Source of the DNA: Firmicutes bacterium UBA6806
GTDB lineage: Bacteria > Bacillota > Clostridia > Peptostreptococcales > Acidaminobacteraceae
Direction: 5' to 3'
DNA length: 64,000 nucleotides
NCBI GenBank assembly: GCA_002452745.1
Contig: DKFC01000006.1
Span: forward strand, 1 to 64,000
Both the position numbers and the translations under genes were made by a program. A model generated the notes under the pieces. It was not told the DNA's origin, searched no databases, and saw nothing but the letters and a program-made list of their open reading frames with translations. Position 1 is the first letter of the stretch. Each line of letters starts with the position of its first letter. This document shows positions 8,593 to 17,045 of the stretch, in pieces.

Positions 8593-8608
8593 TGGCACAT
8601 TCTTTGCA
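8593..8608 (+). promoter_or_regulatory. Sigma-54 promoter of nhaC
   Basis: TGGCAC-N5-TTGCA with the invariant GG and GC separated by ten bases, an excellent match to the -24/-12 consensus. The ribosome site of the antiporter gene begins about 25 bases downstream. No comparable SigA promoter is evident. Confidence 0.85.
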
Positions 8609-8642
8609 TTTTTAAATGGCATCAAAAAAAGGGGGAATTTTT

Positions 8643-10046
8643 ATGGAAGTGAGAAAACCGTATTTTTATGAAGCGCTATTGTCATTTGGGTGTTTAATGC
8701 TGGTAATGGGGATCGGCATTGCTGTATTTGGAGCGAATCCGCATATTCCCATGTTGATTGGAACTGCCATAGCAGCGGTAATTGCCCTAAAAATCGGATA
8801 TGATTGGAAGACCATTGAAGAGAGCATGTTTGACGGGATTAGACAGGCACTGCAAGCAGTGGTCATACTGGCGATTATTGGGGTTTTAATTGGTGTTTGG
8901 ATTCTTTCAGGAGTTGTGCCATCCATGATTTACTTTGGACTCAATATACTGACGCCTAAGATATTTTTAGTGGCGACGGTATTGATTTGCTCAATTACCT
9001 CTTTGGCAACGGGAACTTCTTGGGGAACTGCTGGCACAATTGGGATAGCACTCATGGGAATAGCCCACGGCATGGGAATACCAGCACCAGTTGCGGCAGG
9101 TGCGATCATCTCAGGGGCTTATTTTGGAGACAAGATGTCACCACTGTCAGATACGACTAATTTAGCACCTGCTATGGCGGGAACTGATGTATTTACGCAT
9201 GTTAAGTACATGTTGAAGCCTACTTTGGTGGCATACAGCATCACGTTGATCTTCTTCGGATTTATGGGTGCAAAATACGGCGGGATGAGTGCCGACTTAT
9301 CAGCGATTGAGGTGATGAAGACCGGCTTAGTCAGCAATTTTCAGATTTCGCCGATTCTATTGATTCCACCTATTGCCGTTATCTTTGCCATTTCTAGAAA
9401 AGTACCTGCAATTCCCGGCATCTTTCTGGGGATTGTCCTTGGAGCAGTGCTTGGACCTATTTTACAGGGTGTTGACTTTGGTCAGATATTATCAGCTGCA
9501 TATGATGGTTATGTGAGTGAAACGGGTGTAGAATCCATTGACAGCCTCTTGACAGCAGGCGGTCTAATCAACATGATGTACTCTATCTCTCTGACGATTC
9601 TGGCCATGATGTTTGGCGGTATCATGGAAAAAACCCGACAGCTCGAAGTGATTGTCGAAAAACTGTTGAGGGGTGTGAAGTCTGCACAGAGCTTGATTGT
9701 GCTCACCATAGCGACTTGCATCGGCAGCAATATGACCATGCCGGAACAGTATATCGCAATTGTCCTTCCGGGGAGAATGTACTCGAGTGCTTACAGAGAG
9801 CGTGGACTACATCCCAAGACGCTGTCAAATGCTCTTGAATCAGCTGGAACGCTGACGTCGGCACTAATTCCGTGGAACACTTGCGGGGTGTTCTTGTTGG
9901 GAGTATTAGGGGTTTCCACCTTCGAGTATGCACCCTATGCCATTTTCAATTACACCATGCCCATTGTGGTGATTGTCATGAGCTACTTGGGCTTATTGGT
10001 TGCCAAGATTGAAGATGATCCTGAAACCGTATTGGAAGCCGTATAA
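8643..10046 (+). CDS. nhaC: NhaC family Na+/H+ or Na+/organic-acid antiporter
   Basis: A 467-residue protein with eleven or twelve membrane segments and the NhaC-family core, including TGTSWGTAGTIG near 127-138 and SGAYFGDKMSPLSDTTN near 157-173. NhaC relatives exchange sodium for protons, and some (MleN type) exchange organic acids, so the exact substrate is open. I chose the ATG after GGGGGAA; the longer frame has no ribosome site. It is read from a sigma-54 promoter and followed by a strong hairpin, then a sensor kinase, sigma-54 activator and Nramp gene, which suggests that this carrier is the main target of that system. Confidence 0.9.
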   Translation: MEVRKPYFYEALLSFGCLMLVMGIGIAVFGANPHIPMLIGTAIAAVIALKIGYDWKTIEESMFDGIRQALQAVVILAIIGVLIGVWILSGVVPSMIYFGLNILTPKIFLVATVLICSITSLATGTSWGTAGTIGIALMGIAHGMGIPAPVAAGAIISGAYFGDKMSPLSDTTNLAPAMAGTDVFTHVKYMLKPTLVAYSITLIFFGFMGAKYGGMSADLSAIEVMKTGLVSNFQISPILLIPPIAVIFAISRKVPAIPGIFLGIVLGAVLGPILQGVDFGQILSAAYDGYVSETGVESIDSLLTAGGLINMMYSISLTILAMMFGGIMEKTRQLEVIVEKLLRGVKSAQSLIVLTIATCIGSNMTMPEQYIAIVLPGRMYSSAYRERGLHPKTLSNALESAGTLTSALIPWNTCGVFLLGVLGVSTFEYAPYAIFNYTMPIVVIVMSYLGLLVAKIEDDPETVLEAV

Positions 10047-10086
10047 AGTGACTTCATCATCGGTTGAAATCCATAGTCTGTGATAT

Positions 10087-10125
10087 AATAATGGAGTTGG
10101 CGCATGCCAATTCCATTATTGTATT
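10087..10125 (+). terminator. Long hairpin between nhaC and the kinase gene
   Basis: A 15-pair stem (arms 10087-10101 and 10106-10120, one G-T pair) with a four-base loop, followed by GTATTT. It may end the nhaC transcript, or act as a partial terminator allowing lower expression of the regulatory genes. The following U-tract is weak. Confidence 0.7.
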
Positions 10126-10161
10126 TATGTGTGTTTTTATTTTCGAGCAAAAGGGGTTGCC

Positions 10162-12150
10162 ATGAAGCGTAGAACACTATTCGTCATTTTGATATTTTCT
10201 ACAATGTTTGTACTCTATCTCAACCAAATGCTCCTACTGGAGTATGATACCAATATTGTAGAGTATATCTACTACTCGCTGCCTCAGGGGGAAGCGGAGG
10301 CGGACTATTTGAAGACACGTGACCATTTGATTTATGGAGGGAATATCAATGAACCACCACTTGGAATCGAGGATTCTGAAACGGGTCAATCATTGGGACT
10401 TGTTGTGGACTACATGAACGCCATTTCAATTCAAATTGGAGTTCCAATTGTGTCTAAGCCCATGATCTGGAATGAGGCCCTTGTGGCACTTTCAGAAGGA
10501 GAAACAGACCTCTGTGACATGATTCCCTCAGAGGAGAGAAGCCGGCGATTTGACTTTTCAAAGCCGCTCTATGACCTGAAAGGGGTTATTGTCGTCAAGG
10601 GATCAACGGATCAAGGGGTGAATAAATACCATTTGGAGGATAAGGTCATTGCAGCACAAAGAGGTGATTATGCAATAGAGGTCATCCGTAAATTCAATAA
10701 GCGCGTCACCATAATTGAAGTGGACAATGTATCGGATGCACTGAACCTGCTGGAATCTGCGCAAGTGGATGCAGTGGTTGGAGACGAGCCGGTGATTTGG
10801 TATTATATCAACGAGCTTCCGGTAATGAATAACATGACGGTAATCAGAGAACCCATCTATGAGCTCAGCTGTTCAGTTGCCGTTCCCAAAGGTGAAAAAG
10901 AACTACTAAACGTCATGAACCGCGCGATTTTTGAACTGAGGCGAAATGGGACTCTTCAAAAGATAAACGACAAGTGGATGGGCTATTCTCTTTTGTTAAA
11001 CGAAAATACAGATGCAGAAAAACTGAGGACGGGACTGTTTATGCTGACGGGATTTTTGGGAATTGTCATCGTCTTAATCGTCTTGGGAAATCGGCGATTG
11101 AATTCGATTATTGCTTACAAGACAAGAGAACTTCAGTTTACATTTGACAGTTTAAACAGTCTGATGGTGGTCTTAAATGAGGAAAAGTGTATTGTCAATA
11201 TCAATCAGGCCTTCCTCAAGTTCGTGGAGATGGAACGAGACAGCGTCCTTGGAAAACATTATACTGCATTTGAAATTCTTGAAAAGGCATTTAAAGGAGA
11301 ATCTGTATTTCAGTTTGGCGGCAATTTATATGAGTTAAAAACTCAGGACAATCGAATTATCATGATTAGGGACATAACTTATGAAAAAATCAAGGAACAG
11401 CAGCTAATTCACAACAATCGAATGGAGGCAATCGGGCAATTGGCTTCAGGGGTTGCTCATGAGCTCAGAAATCCTCTGGGAGTGATGCGAAACTCAACAT
11501 ATCTGCTGAAGGATGTCTTGGAGACGCCTAACCAGTTAACTGACAGGGCTATTTCTTCAATAGATGCCTCTATTGAAAGGGCCAGTCTCATTATAGACAA
11601 CTTGCTGAATTTTTCCAGAATCGGCGCTGGCAGTGCCAAATGCGTAAGGGTTTGTGATTTGCTTGAAGAGACCATCGAATATTTCAGAGGGTCTACTAAA
11701 TACAAGGAAATTCAGTTTAAATTAAATCGCGGTGTGCTCGCTTCTGGGGAAGAGATTACCTTTGTGACAAACGAGAATTCGCTTAGACATATTGTCATCA
11801 ATCTGCTTTCAAATGCATGTGATGCCATAGAGGAAAGAGGCGAAATAGAAGTTGGGTGTTCAATTGATGTAAAAGAAGGCGAAGACGAACTCACCGTGCA
11901 GGTGTGCGATTCTGGAAGGGGGATTGAAGAGGCGGAAATGGAACGACTATTTGATCCGTTTTACACCACGAAACCACCGGGAGAGGGCACGGGATTAGGA
12001 CTCTATATTGTCTATACGGAACTAAAGAAGATAAATGGATATATCCATATAAACAGTCAAAAAGCTCAGGGTACTTGTTTTACAGTGACTTTAAAATCAA
12101 TTCATGGTGATAGCAATGGAGGGCAGAATGAAGATTCTAATGATAGATGA
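10162..12150 (+). CDS. Sensor histidine kinase with extracellular solute-binding (SBP_bac_3) domain
   Basis: About 662 residues. An N-terminal membrane segment (4-22) is followed by an extracytoplasmic domain of the amino-acid-binding SBP_bac_3 type (about 50-275; GLVVDYMNAISIQIG and DAVVGDEPV are typical), a second membrane segment (300-318), a PAS-like region (325-415), the HisKA helix with GVAHELRNP (His433), and HATPase_c with NLLSNACDAI and GTGLGLYI. This is the BvgS-like layout in which a small solute is sensed directly. The start follows AAGGGG. The gene overlaps the response regulator by 23 bases, so the two are translationally coupled. Confidence 0.93.
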   Translation: MKRRTLFVILIFSTMFVLYLNQMLLLEYDTNIVEYIYYSLPQGEAEADYLKTRDHLIYGGNINEPPLGIEDSETGQSLGLVVDYMNAISIQIGVPIVSKPMIWNEALVALSEGETDLCDMIPSEERSRRFDFSKPLYDLKGVIVVKGSTDQGVNKYHLEDKVIAAQRGDYAIEVIRKFNKRVTIIEVDNVSDALNLLESAQVDAVVGDEPVIWYYINELPVMNNMTVIREPIYELSCSVAVPKGEKELLNVMNRAIFELRRNGTLQKINDKWMGYSLLLNENTDAEKLRTGLFMLTGFLGIVIVLIVLGNRRLNSIIAYKTRELQFTFDSLNSLMVVLNEEKCIVNINQAFLKFVEMERDSVLGKHYTAFEILEKAFKGESVFQFGGNLYELKTQDNRIIMIRDITYEKIKEQQLIHNNRMEAIGQLASGVAHELRNPLGVMRNSTYLLKDVLETPNQLTDRAISSIDASIERASLIIDNLLNFSRIGAGSAKCVRVCDLLEETIEYFRGSTKYKEIQFKLNRGVLASGEEITFVTNENSLRHIVINLLSNACDAIEERGEIEVGCSIDVKEGEDELTVQVCDSGRGIEEAEMERLFDPFYTTKPPGEGTGLGLYIVYTELKKINGYIHINSQKAQGTCFTVTLKSIHGDSNGGQNEDSNDR

Positions 12151-13489
12151 TGACTTGGATTTCAGAGAGCTTCTTAAAATCATACTGGAGAGAAAGGGAT
12201 ATGAAGTTGTAGAATCTAGCAGTGGCGAGAGAGGAATACAGCTTCTCGAGAACAACGAATTTGATATTGTTCTGACGGACATGAGAATGTCGGGAATATC
12301 AGGTATAAAAGTACTGGAATTTATTTCTGGCATGGACGAAAGCGAACGTATGAAACCTGACTGCATCATGATTACTGGGTATGGGAGTATTGAAAATGCC
12401 GTGGAGGCAATTCGAAAAGGTGCATTCTCTTATTTTATCAAGAGCAACAACCCCGAGGAACTGATTTTTGAAATTGAAAAAATCGCCAAGATGAGAAGAC
12501 TGGCGCTTGAAAATACCAGGCTCAAAAGGGAGTATGCTCAGTCTGATTACATGCTAAAGTCTGATAATCCGATTTTTTCTGAAGTGATAAGGGCGGCTGA
12601 AAAGGTGGCTTCAACAGATGCCAACGTACTTTTGCTGGGAGAGTCGGGTGTTGGAAAAGAAGTCATCGCCAGATATATACACCAGTGCAGTAGACGTGGA
12701 GGAGATGTCTTTGTCCCTGTGAACTGCTATGCCTTTTCTGAGTCTATGATAGAAGCCGAACTCTATGGTCATGAGAAAGGGTCTTTTACAGGGGCAGTCA
12801 CTTCTAGGATTGGCAGGTTTGAGGCTGCAAATGGTGGAACGCTGTTTTTAGATGAAATAGGAGAGATGCCCCTATCCACTCAAATTAAACTTTTGAGGAA
12901 TATAGAGAACAAGGAAATTGAGCGAATTGGAAGCAATCAGATACTTAAAGTAGATTTTAGGCTCATATCGGCAACGAATAAAAACCTTGAAGAAGCCATT
13001 TCAACACGGATGTTTAGGGAAGATTTATACTACAGAATCAATACGGTTATTCTGGAGATTCCTCCTCTGCGAAGTCGAAAAGAGGATATTCCCCTCCTAA
13101 TTGAATACTTTTTGATGAGGGCAAAGAGGGATATGAAGAAACAAGCTGTGGGCATGACAAACGAACTGCTTCAAACGCTGTATCACTATGATTATCCAGG
13201 AAATATAAGGGAACTAAAGAACATTGTCGAACGACTACTCGTCTTCAGTGAAGGCAATGTGATGACCATTGAAGATCTCAAGAAAAATAGGATTATTGCT
13301 GGAGGGGATGCTTCTATCTCAAAGGGACATTTGACGCTGAGAGAAGTGAGATGCAAGGCAGAGAGGGCCTATATACAAGAAGTTCTGAAAGCAAATGATT
13401 TCGATTATGATGTTTCTGCAACAATACTTGGCATCAGCACCAGACAGTTGTACAATAAGATTAGGGAATATCAGCTGACTGAGTCCTGA
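12128..13489 (+). CDS. Sigma-54-dependent response regulator (NtrC family)
   Basis: About 453 residues in three parts. The receiver domain has acidic residues near MIDDD and phospho-acceptor Asp51 (LTDMRMSG). The AAA+ domain has Walker A GESGVGKE, the sigma-54 contact loop as GSFTGA (Ala to Ser against the common GAFTGA) and Walker B LFLDEIGE. A Fis-type helix-turn-helix ends with ISTRQLYNKIREY. It overlaps the kinase gene and starts six bases after GGAGGG. It is expected to activate the sigma-54 promoter ahead of nhaC, with the tandem palindromes there as binding sites. Confidence 0.94.
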   Translation: MKILMIDDDLDFRELLKIILERKGYEVVESSSGERGIQLLENNEFDIVLTDMRMSGISGIKVLEFISGMDESERMKPDCIMITGYGSIENAVEAIRKGAFSYFIKSNNPEELIFEIEKIAKMRRLALENTRLKREYAQSDYMLKSDNPIFSEVIRAAEKVASTDANVLLLGESGVGKEVIARYIHQCSRRGGDVFVPVNCYAFSESMIEAELYGHEKGSFTGAVTSRIGRFEAANGGTLFLDEIGEMPLSTQIKLLRNIENKEIERIGSNQILKVDFRLISATNKNLEEAISTRMFREDLYYRINTVILEIPPLRSRKEDIPLLIEYFLMRAKRDMKKQAVGMTNELLQTLYHYDYPGNIRELKNIVERLLVFSEGNVMTIEDLKKNRIIAGGDASISKGHLTLREVRCKAERAYIQEVLKANDFDYDVSATILGISTRQLYNKIREYQLTES

Positions 13490-13535
13490 ATATTTTCAGC
13501 AGTTTCAACAATTTAGCAAAAAAGAGGAAGGAATT

Positions 13536-14792
13536 ATGAAATTAATTGAAGAATTACTTCGCGGCAATCATAGCCCTAAACTTGGAATTAAGAATTTCTT
13601 AAAATACGTTGGGCCGGGTCTATTGGTCACCGTGGGATTTATAGACCCTGGAAACTGGGCGTCAAATATAGCCGCAGGGTCTGAATATGGTTATAAACTG
13701 CTCTGGATGGTAACACTCTCGACGATTATGTTGATTATTTTACAGCATAACGTGGCGCATCTTGGGATTGTCACAGGAGATTGCCTTGCAGAATCTGCCA
13801 CAAAGCATCTCAAGCCGTGGTTGTCTAGAACGATTTTAGGAACGGCTGTCATAGCAGCTATTTCAACTGCATTGGCTGAGATTTTAGGAGGCGCAATTGC
13901 TCTAGAACTGCTTTTTAAAGTGCCGATTAAATTGGGATCGGTTATGGTATTGGCACTTATTTTGTGGATGCTCTTTAGCAATTCCTATCATAAATTAGAA
14001 AAGTGGATTATAGGATTTGTTTCGATTATTGGGCTCTCATTTATCTATGAGCTCAGTCTGGTTCAGGTTAACTGGCATGAGGCCGTTATGGGCTGGACAA
14101 CTGTATCCATACCCGATGGGTCTATGGTCATCATCATGTCCGTGCTCGGAGCAGTGGTTATGCCGCATAATCTCTTTTTGCATTCGGAGATTATACAGAG
14201 CCGCCAGTGGAATCTAGAAGATGATTCCATCAAAGAAATGCAGCTCAAGTACGAATTTGCGGATACGCTCTTTTCCATGCTTGTTGGGTGGGCTATTAAC
14301 AGTGCCATGATAATTCTTGCGGCGACGACGTTTTTTGCAAGCCATGCTCACGTCACCGAACTGGGACAGGCACAGGAAATGCTGACACCGCTTGTGGGTA
14401 GAGGTGCTGCCATTGTCTTTGGAGTGGCATTGCTCTTTTCGGGGATTGCTTCGACCACCACTGCGGGAATGGCAGGCGGTTCCATTTTTTCAGGCATCTT
14501 TGGAGAGCCATACGATATGGAGGATATTCACACCAAGTTTGGTGTCAGTGCAATTCTCATATTATCTGCACTGATTATTTTCTTTATAAAGGATCCGTTT
14601 CAAGGCCTTATTTACAGCCAGATGCTCTTGAGCATTCAACTGCCAATAACTGTGTTCTTGCAGATTTACCTGACTTCTTCGGAGAAGGTGATGGGCAAGC
14701 ATAAGAATTCCATCAAGGACAAAATTGCTTTAGTTGTCATTGCTATTATTTTAACGATTTTAAATGTTATGTTGCTGTTGAGCTATCTTTGA
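13536..14792 (+). CDS. Nramp family divalent metal transporter
   Basis: A 418-residue membrane protein with the two Nramp hallmarks: DPGN in the first helix (FIDPGNWASN, near 29-38) and MPHN in the sixth (AVVMPHNLFLHS), the latter including the methionine that favours manganese or iron over magnesium. AGGAAGG precedes the ATG. It lies 46 bases after the sigma-54 regulator with no terminator between, so cotranscription is likely. Sequence does not fix the ion, and no Fur or MntR site was seen. Confidence 0.92.
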   Translation: MKLIEELLRGNHSPKLGIKNFLKYVGPGLLVTVGFIDPGNWASNIAAGSEYGYKLLWMVTLSTIMLIILQHNVAHLGIVTGDCLAESATKHLKPWLSRTILGTAVIAAISTALAEILGGAIALELLFKVPIKLGSVMVLALILWMLFSNSYHKLEKWIIGFVSIIGLSFIYELSLVQVNWHEAVMGWTTVSIPDGSMVIIMSVLGAVVMPHNLFLHSEIIQSRQWNLEDDSIKEMQLKYEFADTLFSMLVGWAINSAMIILAATTFFASHAHVTELGQAQEMLTPLVGRGAAIVFGVALLFSGIASTTTAGMAGGSIFSGIFGEPYDMEDIHTKFGVSAILILSALIIFFIKDPFQGLIYSQMLLSIQLPITVFLQIYLTSSEKVMGKHKNSIKDKIALVVIAIILTILNVMLLLSYL

Positions 14793-14894
14793 TGACTGGT
14801 GATTGAAATATGAGAGGCGGCATGTTAGAATAACTTTATATCAATGACACGAAGTCATGACGGATTTATAAATTAGTGAATTTACTTTACAATG

Positions 14895-14948
14895 AGCTAC
14901 GAAAGCAGATGCATCCATGAAGGAGGCCTGTTTCCTCGTAGCTTTTTT
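14895..14948 (+). terminator. Attenuator-like hairpin ahead of ECF S-component gene
   Basis: AGCTACGA (14895-14902) pairs with TCGTAGCT (14936-14943), followed by six T. The 33-base loop contains GGAGGCC...TTTCC, which could form an inner stem. A small hairpin ATGAC/GTCAT lies upstream. The position, 30 bases before the gene, suggests conditional termination. I do not recognise the upstream region as a known riboswitch. Confidence 0.6.
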
Positions 14949-14976
14949 GTGCTTGTTGAAAGAGATGGAGGCAGAA

Positions 14977-15507
14977 ATGAATGCATCAACGAGAAAGATG
15001 GTTTTATCTGGCATGTTTTTAGCACTGGGGCTAGTGCTGCCGTTTTTAACTGGTCAGCTGCCGGGACTCGGCAGTGCTCTATTGCCAATGCACATACCGG
15101 TGATTTTATGTGGATTTATCTGTGGGCGAAAATACGGCGCTGGCGTCGGGTTTATAGTGCCTATCCTGAGGAGTTTTTTGTTCAGCATGCCCCCTATGTT
15201 CCCGGTGGCTATTGCAATGGCATTTGAACTTGCAGTCTATGGGTTTACCACAGGTCTTTTATATGAAAAACTTCCAAAGAGTAAGTTCAGCACTGTTGTG
15301 GCATTGGTGGTGGCAATGATGGCGGGTAGAATTGTATGGGGAATCGTGAGTTTGATTCTATTTGGGATTATGGGAAATGCCTTTTCAATGGGCATGTTCA
15401 TCGGAGGTGCTTTCTTAAATGCAATTCCAGGTATCGTGGTTCAGCTTATATTGATTCCGGTGATACTATATGCTTATGAGAGAAGCGGAGGCGTCAAAAA
15501 TGCTTGA
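14977..15507 (+). CDS. ECF transporter S component
   Basis: A 176-residue protein with five or six membrane helices, related to substrate-capture subunits of energy-coupling-factor importers. Typical features are the N-terminal MVLSGMFLALGLVLPF helix and PMHIPVILCGF near the second. Such proteins bind vitamins, their precursors or bases and need a shared ECF energizing module, which is not in the window. The start follows GGAGG; longer frames run through the attenuator hairpin. It overlaps the kinase gene by eight bases, suggesting the kinase traps the imported substrate. Confidence 0.85.
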   Translation: MNASTRKMVLSGMFLALGLVLPFLTGQLPGLGSALLPMHIPVILCGFICGRKYGAGVGFIVPILRSFLFSMPPMFPVAIAMAFELAVYGFTTGLLYEKLPKSKFSTVVALVVAMMAGRIVWGIVSLILFGIMGNAFSMGMFIGGAFLNAIPGIVVQLILIPVILYAYERSGGVKNA

Positions 15508-16591
15508 AACTAAGCTGATTTTAGAACAGCATGCAAGGCAGTATCCCATCTTTAAAGTGCAGGACGCTGTAAAACTCTTGCATCAAAGTGAATTTGGATG
15601 TGCTCATTTAGTTGAAAATGAAGACAGGGCATTGGAACGGCTCAGAGCGGAACTTGAATTGACAAGAGCAGGTGGCCCAATCTTTGAGCAAATCGGAAAC
15701 AACTATTACAGATTGAATTTATCAGCAGTTGAGACTGGGGTATCAGCAGAGACGCTGGGGCGTTTTTTCATATTGTCATCTAAGGTCAAAAGAGGGACTG
15801 TGGATGGATTTGAGGTGAAAATCCAGCACCTTAAAGAGTGGTGCAGATCATCAAATGTTGACTTTTCAGAAGAGGATGTTGAAAACTGCATGGAATCACT
15901 AAGACAGAGGAAATACAGTGCAATCAGCCATAGTACCGCATACAGAGAGGCATATCATCCAGCTTACCGCGTGGTAGATGGCGTTTTCAAAGACTACTTT
16001 GAAGTGTTTAAAAAAATAGATGTGCTGCTCGGCGTTCATTCAAAAGTGACAATGGCCATTGATGGTAATTGCGGTTCTGGTAAGAGCACACTGGCAGGGT
16101 TAATTCAGTCTGTCTATAAATGCAATCTCTTTAAAATGGATGATTTTTATGTGCCGCTGGAAAGGAAAACTGAGGAAAGACTAAGGACACCTGGTGGAAA
16201 TGTAGATTACGAGCGTTTTGAAAGTGAAGTGATGAGACCGCTTGCGACTTCAGCTGAATTTAGTTACAGCCTCTTTGACTGCAAGCGGCAAGCGCTTGGA
16301 GAGGTCTATCAGGTGACTCCAAACCGTCTGAACGTCATAGAGGGCTCTTATAGCATGCATCCGCAGCTCATCGACTACTATAATTTTAAACTGTTTTTGA
16401 CGCTTGACGAAGCGGAACAGCATAGGCGGATTTTAAATCGAAATGGCGAGGTGGTTTATAAGCGATTCAGAGATCAGTGGATACCCCTTGAAACGCTGTA
16501 TTTTGATGCCTATAAAATAAAGGCAAAAGCAGATCTTACAATAAATACCACAGGCCTTTCAAATGCTTATTTTGACATTGACAACATTTGA
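15500..16591 (+). CDS. Uridine kinase-like P-loop kinase with N-terminal extension
   Basis: About 363 residues. The C-terminal half (from about 185) is a phosphoribulokinase/uridine kinase-type P-loop kinase with Walker A GNCGSGKST near 188-196 and KMDDFYVP downstream. The N-terminal 180 residues form a separate domain I cannot name. Overlap with an ECF S component suggests phosphorylation of a salvaged nucleoside or vitamin; uridine itself is only one possibility, and pantothenate or modified nucleosides are others. The end of the gene contains the promoter of the next operon. Confidence 0.8.
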   Translation: MLETKLILEQHARQYPIFKVQDAVKLLHQSEFGCAHLVENEDRALERLRAELELTRAGGPIFEQIGNNYYRLNLSAVETGVSAETLGRFFILSSKVKRGTVDGFEVKIQHLKEWCRSSNVDFSEEDVENCMESLRQRKYSAISHSTAYREAYHPAYRVVDGVFKDYFEVFKKIDVLLGVHSKVTMAIDGNCGSGKSTLAGLIQSVYKCNLFKMDDFYVPLERKTEERLRTPGGNVDYERFESEVMRPLATSAEFSYSLFDCKRQALGEVYQVTPNRLNVIEGSYSMHPQLIDYYNFKLFLTLDEAEQHRRILNRNGEVVYKRFRDQWIPLETLYFDAYKIKAKADLTINTTGLSNAYFDIDNI

Positions 16592-16607
16592 ATGCGTGTG
16601 GTATAGT
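16578..16607 (+). promoter_or_regulatory. Promoter of the B12 riboswitch operon
   Basis: TTGACA (16578-16583), 18 bases, TATAGT (16602-16607), inside the last codons of the upstream kinase gene and just ahead of the riboswitch. A second TTGACA lies immediately upstream but too far for good spacing. Confidence 0.7.
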
Positions 16608-16613
16608 ATCAGC

Positions 16614-16771
16614 GTCAAGGTTCTATCGTAAACGCGGATTAAAAGGGAAGTTGGGTGAGAATCCCACGTAGTCCCGCTGCTGTGTATGTGAGCTTTTTTC
16701 AAGATGCCACTGGTGTTTAACTGGGAAGGCGGAAAAAGCATTGAAGCATGAGCCAGAAGACCTGCCTTGAC
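16614..16771 (+). promoter_or_regulatory. Adenosylcobalamin riboswitch
   Basis: The conserved blocks are clear: TTAAAAGGGAA, GGTGAGAATCCCACG, AGTCCCGCTGCTGT, GATGCCACTG, GGGAAGGC and the B12 box AGCCAGAAGACCTGCC. Closing helix P1 is GTCAAGG (16614-16620) with CCTTGAC (16765-16771). Established members bind adenosylcobalamin and shut off downstream genes. The following BtuFCD-type transporter is the expected target. Confidence 0.97.
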
Positions 16772-16877
16772 AAGACGTGACCAATGTTCTGCGAGGCACA
16801 GAACATGCGTTTAAACCTCAAGATGAGATGCAATAAGCCGCATCTTGTATTTATCGTGGGGTTGACATGGACTCACT

Positions 16878-16910
16878 GCCTCTTGCGAAAAACTGCAAGG
16901 GGCTTTTTTG
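16878..16910 (+). terminator. Riboswitch expression-platform terminator
   Basis: GCCTCTTGC (16878-16886) pairs with GCAAGGGGC (16895-16903), followed by TTTTTT. Two other hairpins lie between aptamer and terminator (GTTCTG/CAGAAC at 16786-16804 and CAAGATG/CATCTTG around 16819-16848). About 135 bases then separate it from the substrate-binding protein gene; I see only its ribosome site there. Confidence 0.85.
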
Positions 16911-17045
16911 CGTCATTGCGTGAGCAATCCGACAAAAGATAAGATGAAGGTGTCAATGGATGGCGTAATTGCTGTTGGACTAAGCTGAAAAACTGAAACA
17001 GAAAACAAATGACAAATGCCTCAACAAATTTGGAGGGAGAAAATA

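Noticed and set aside
14892..15227. Alternative plus-strand frame overlapping the ECF S component
   Set aside because: It starts in the attenuator hairpin and is out of frame with the obvious membrane protein.
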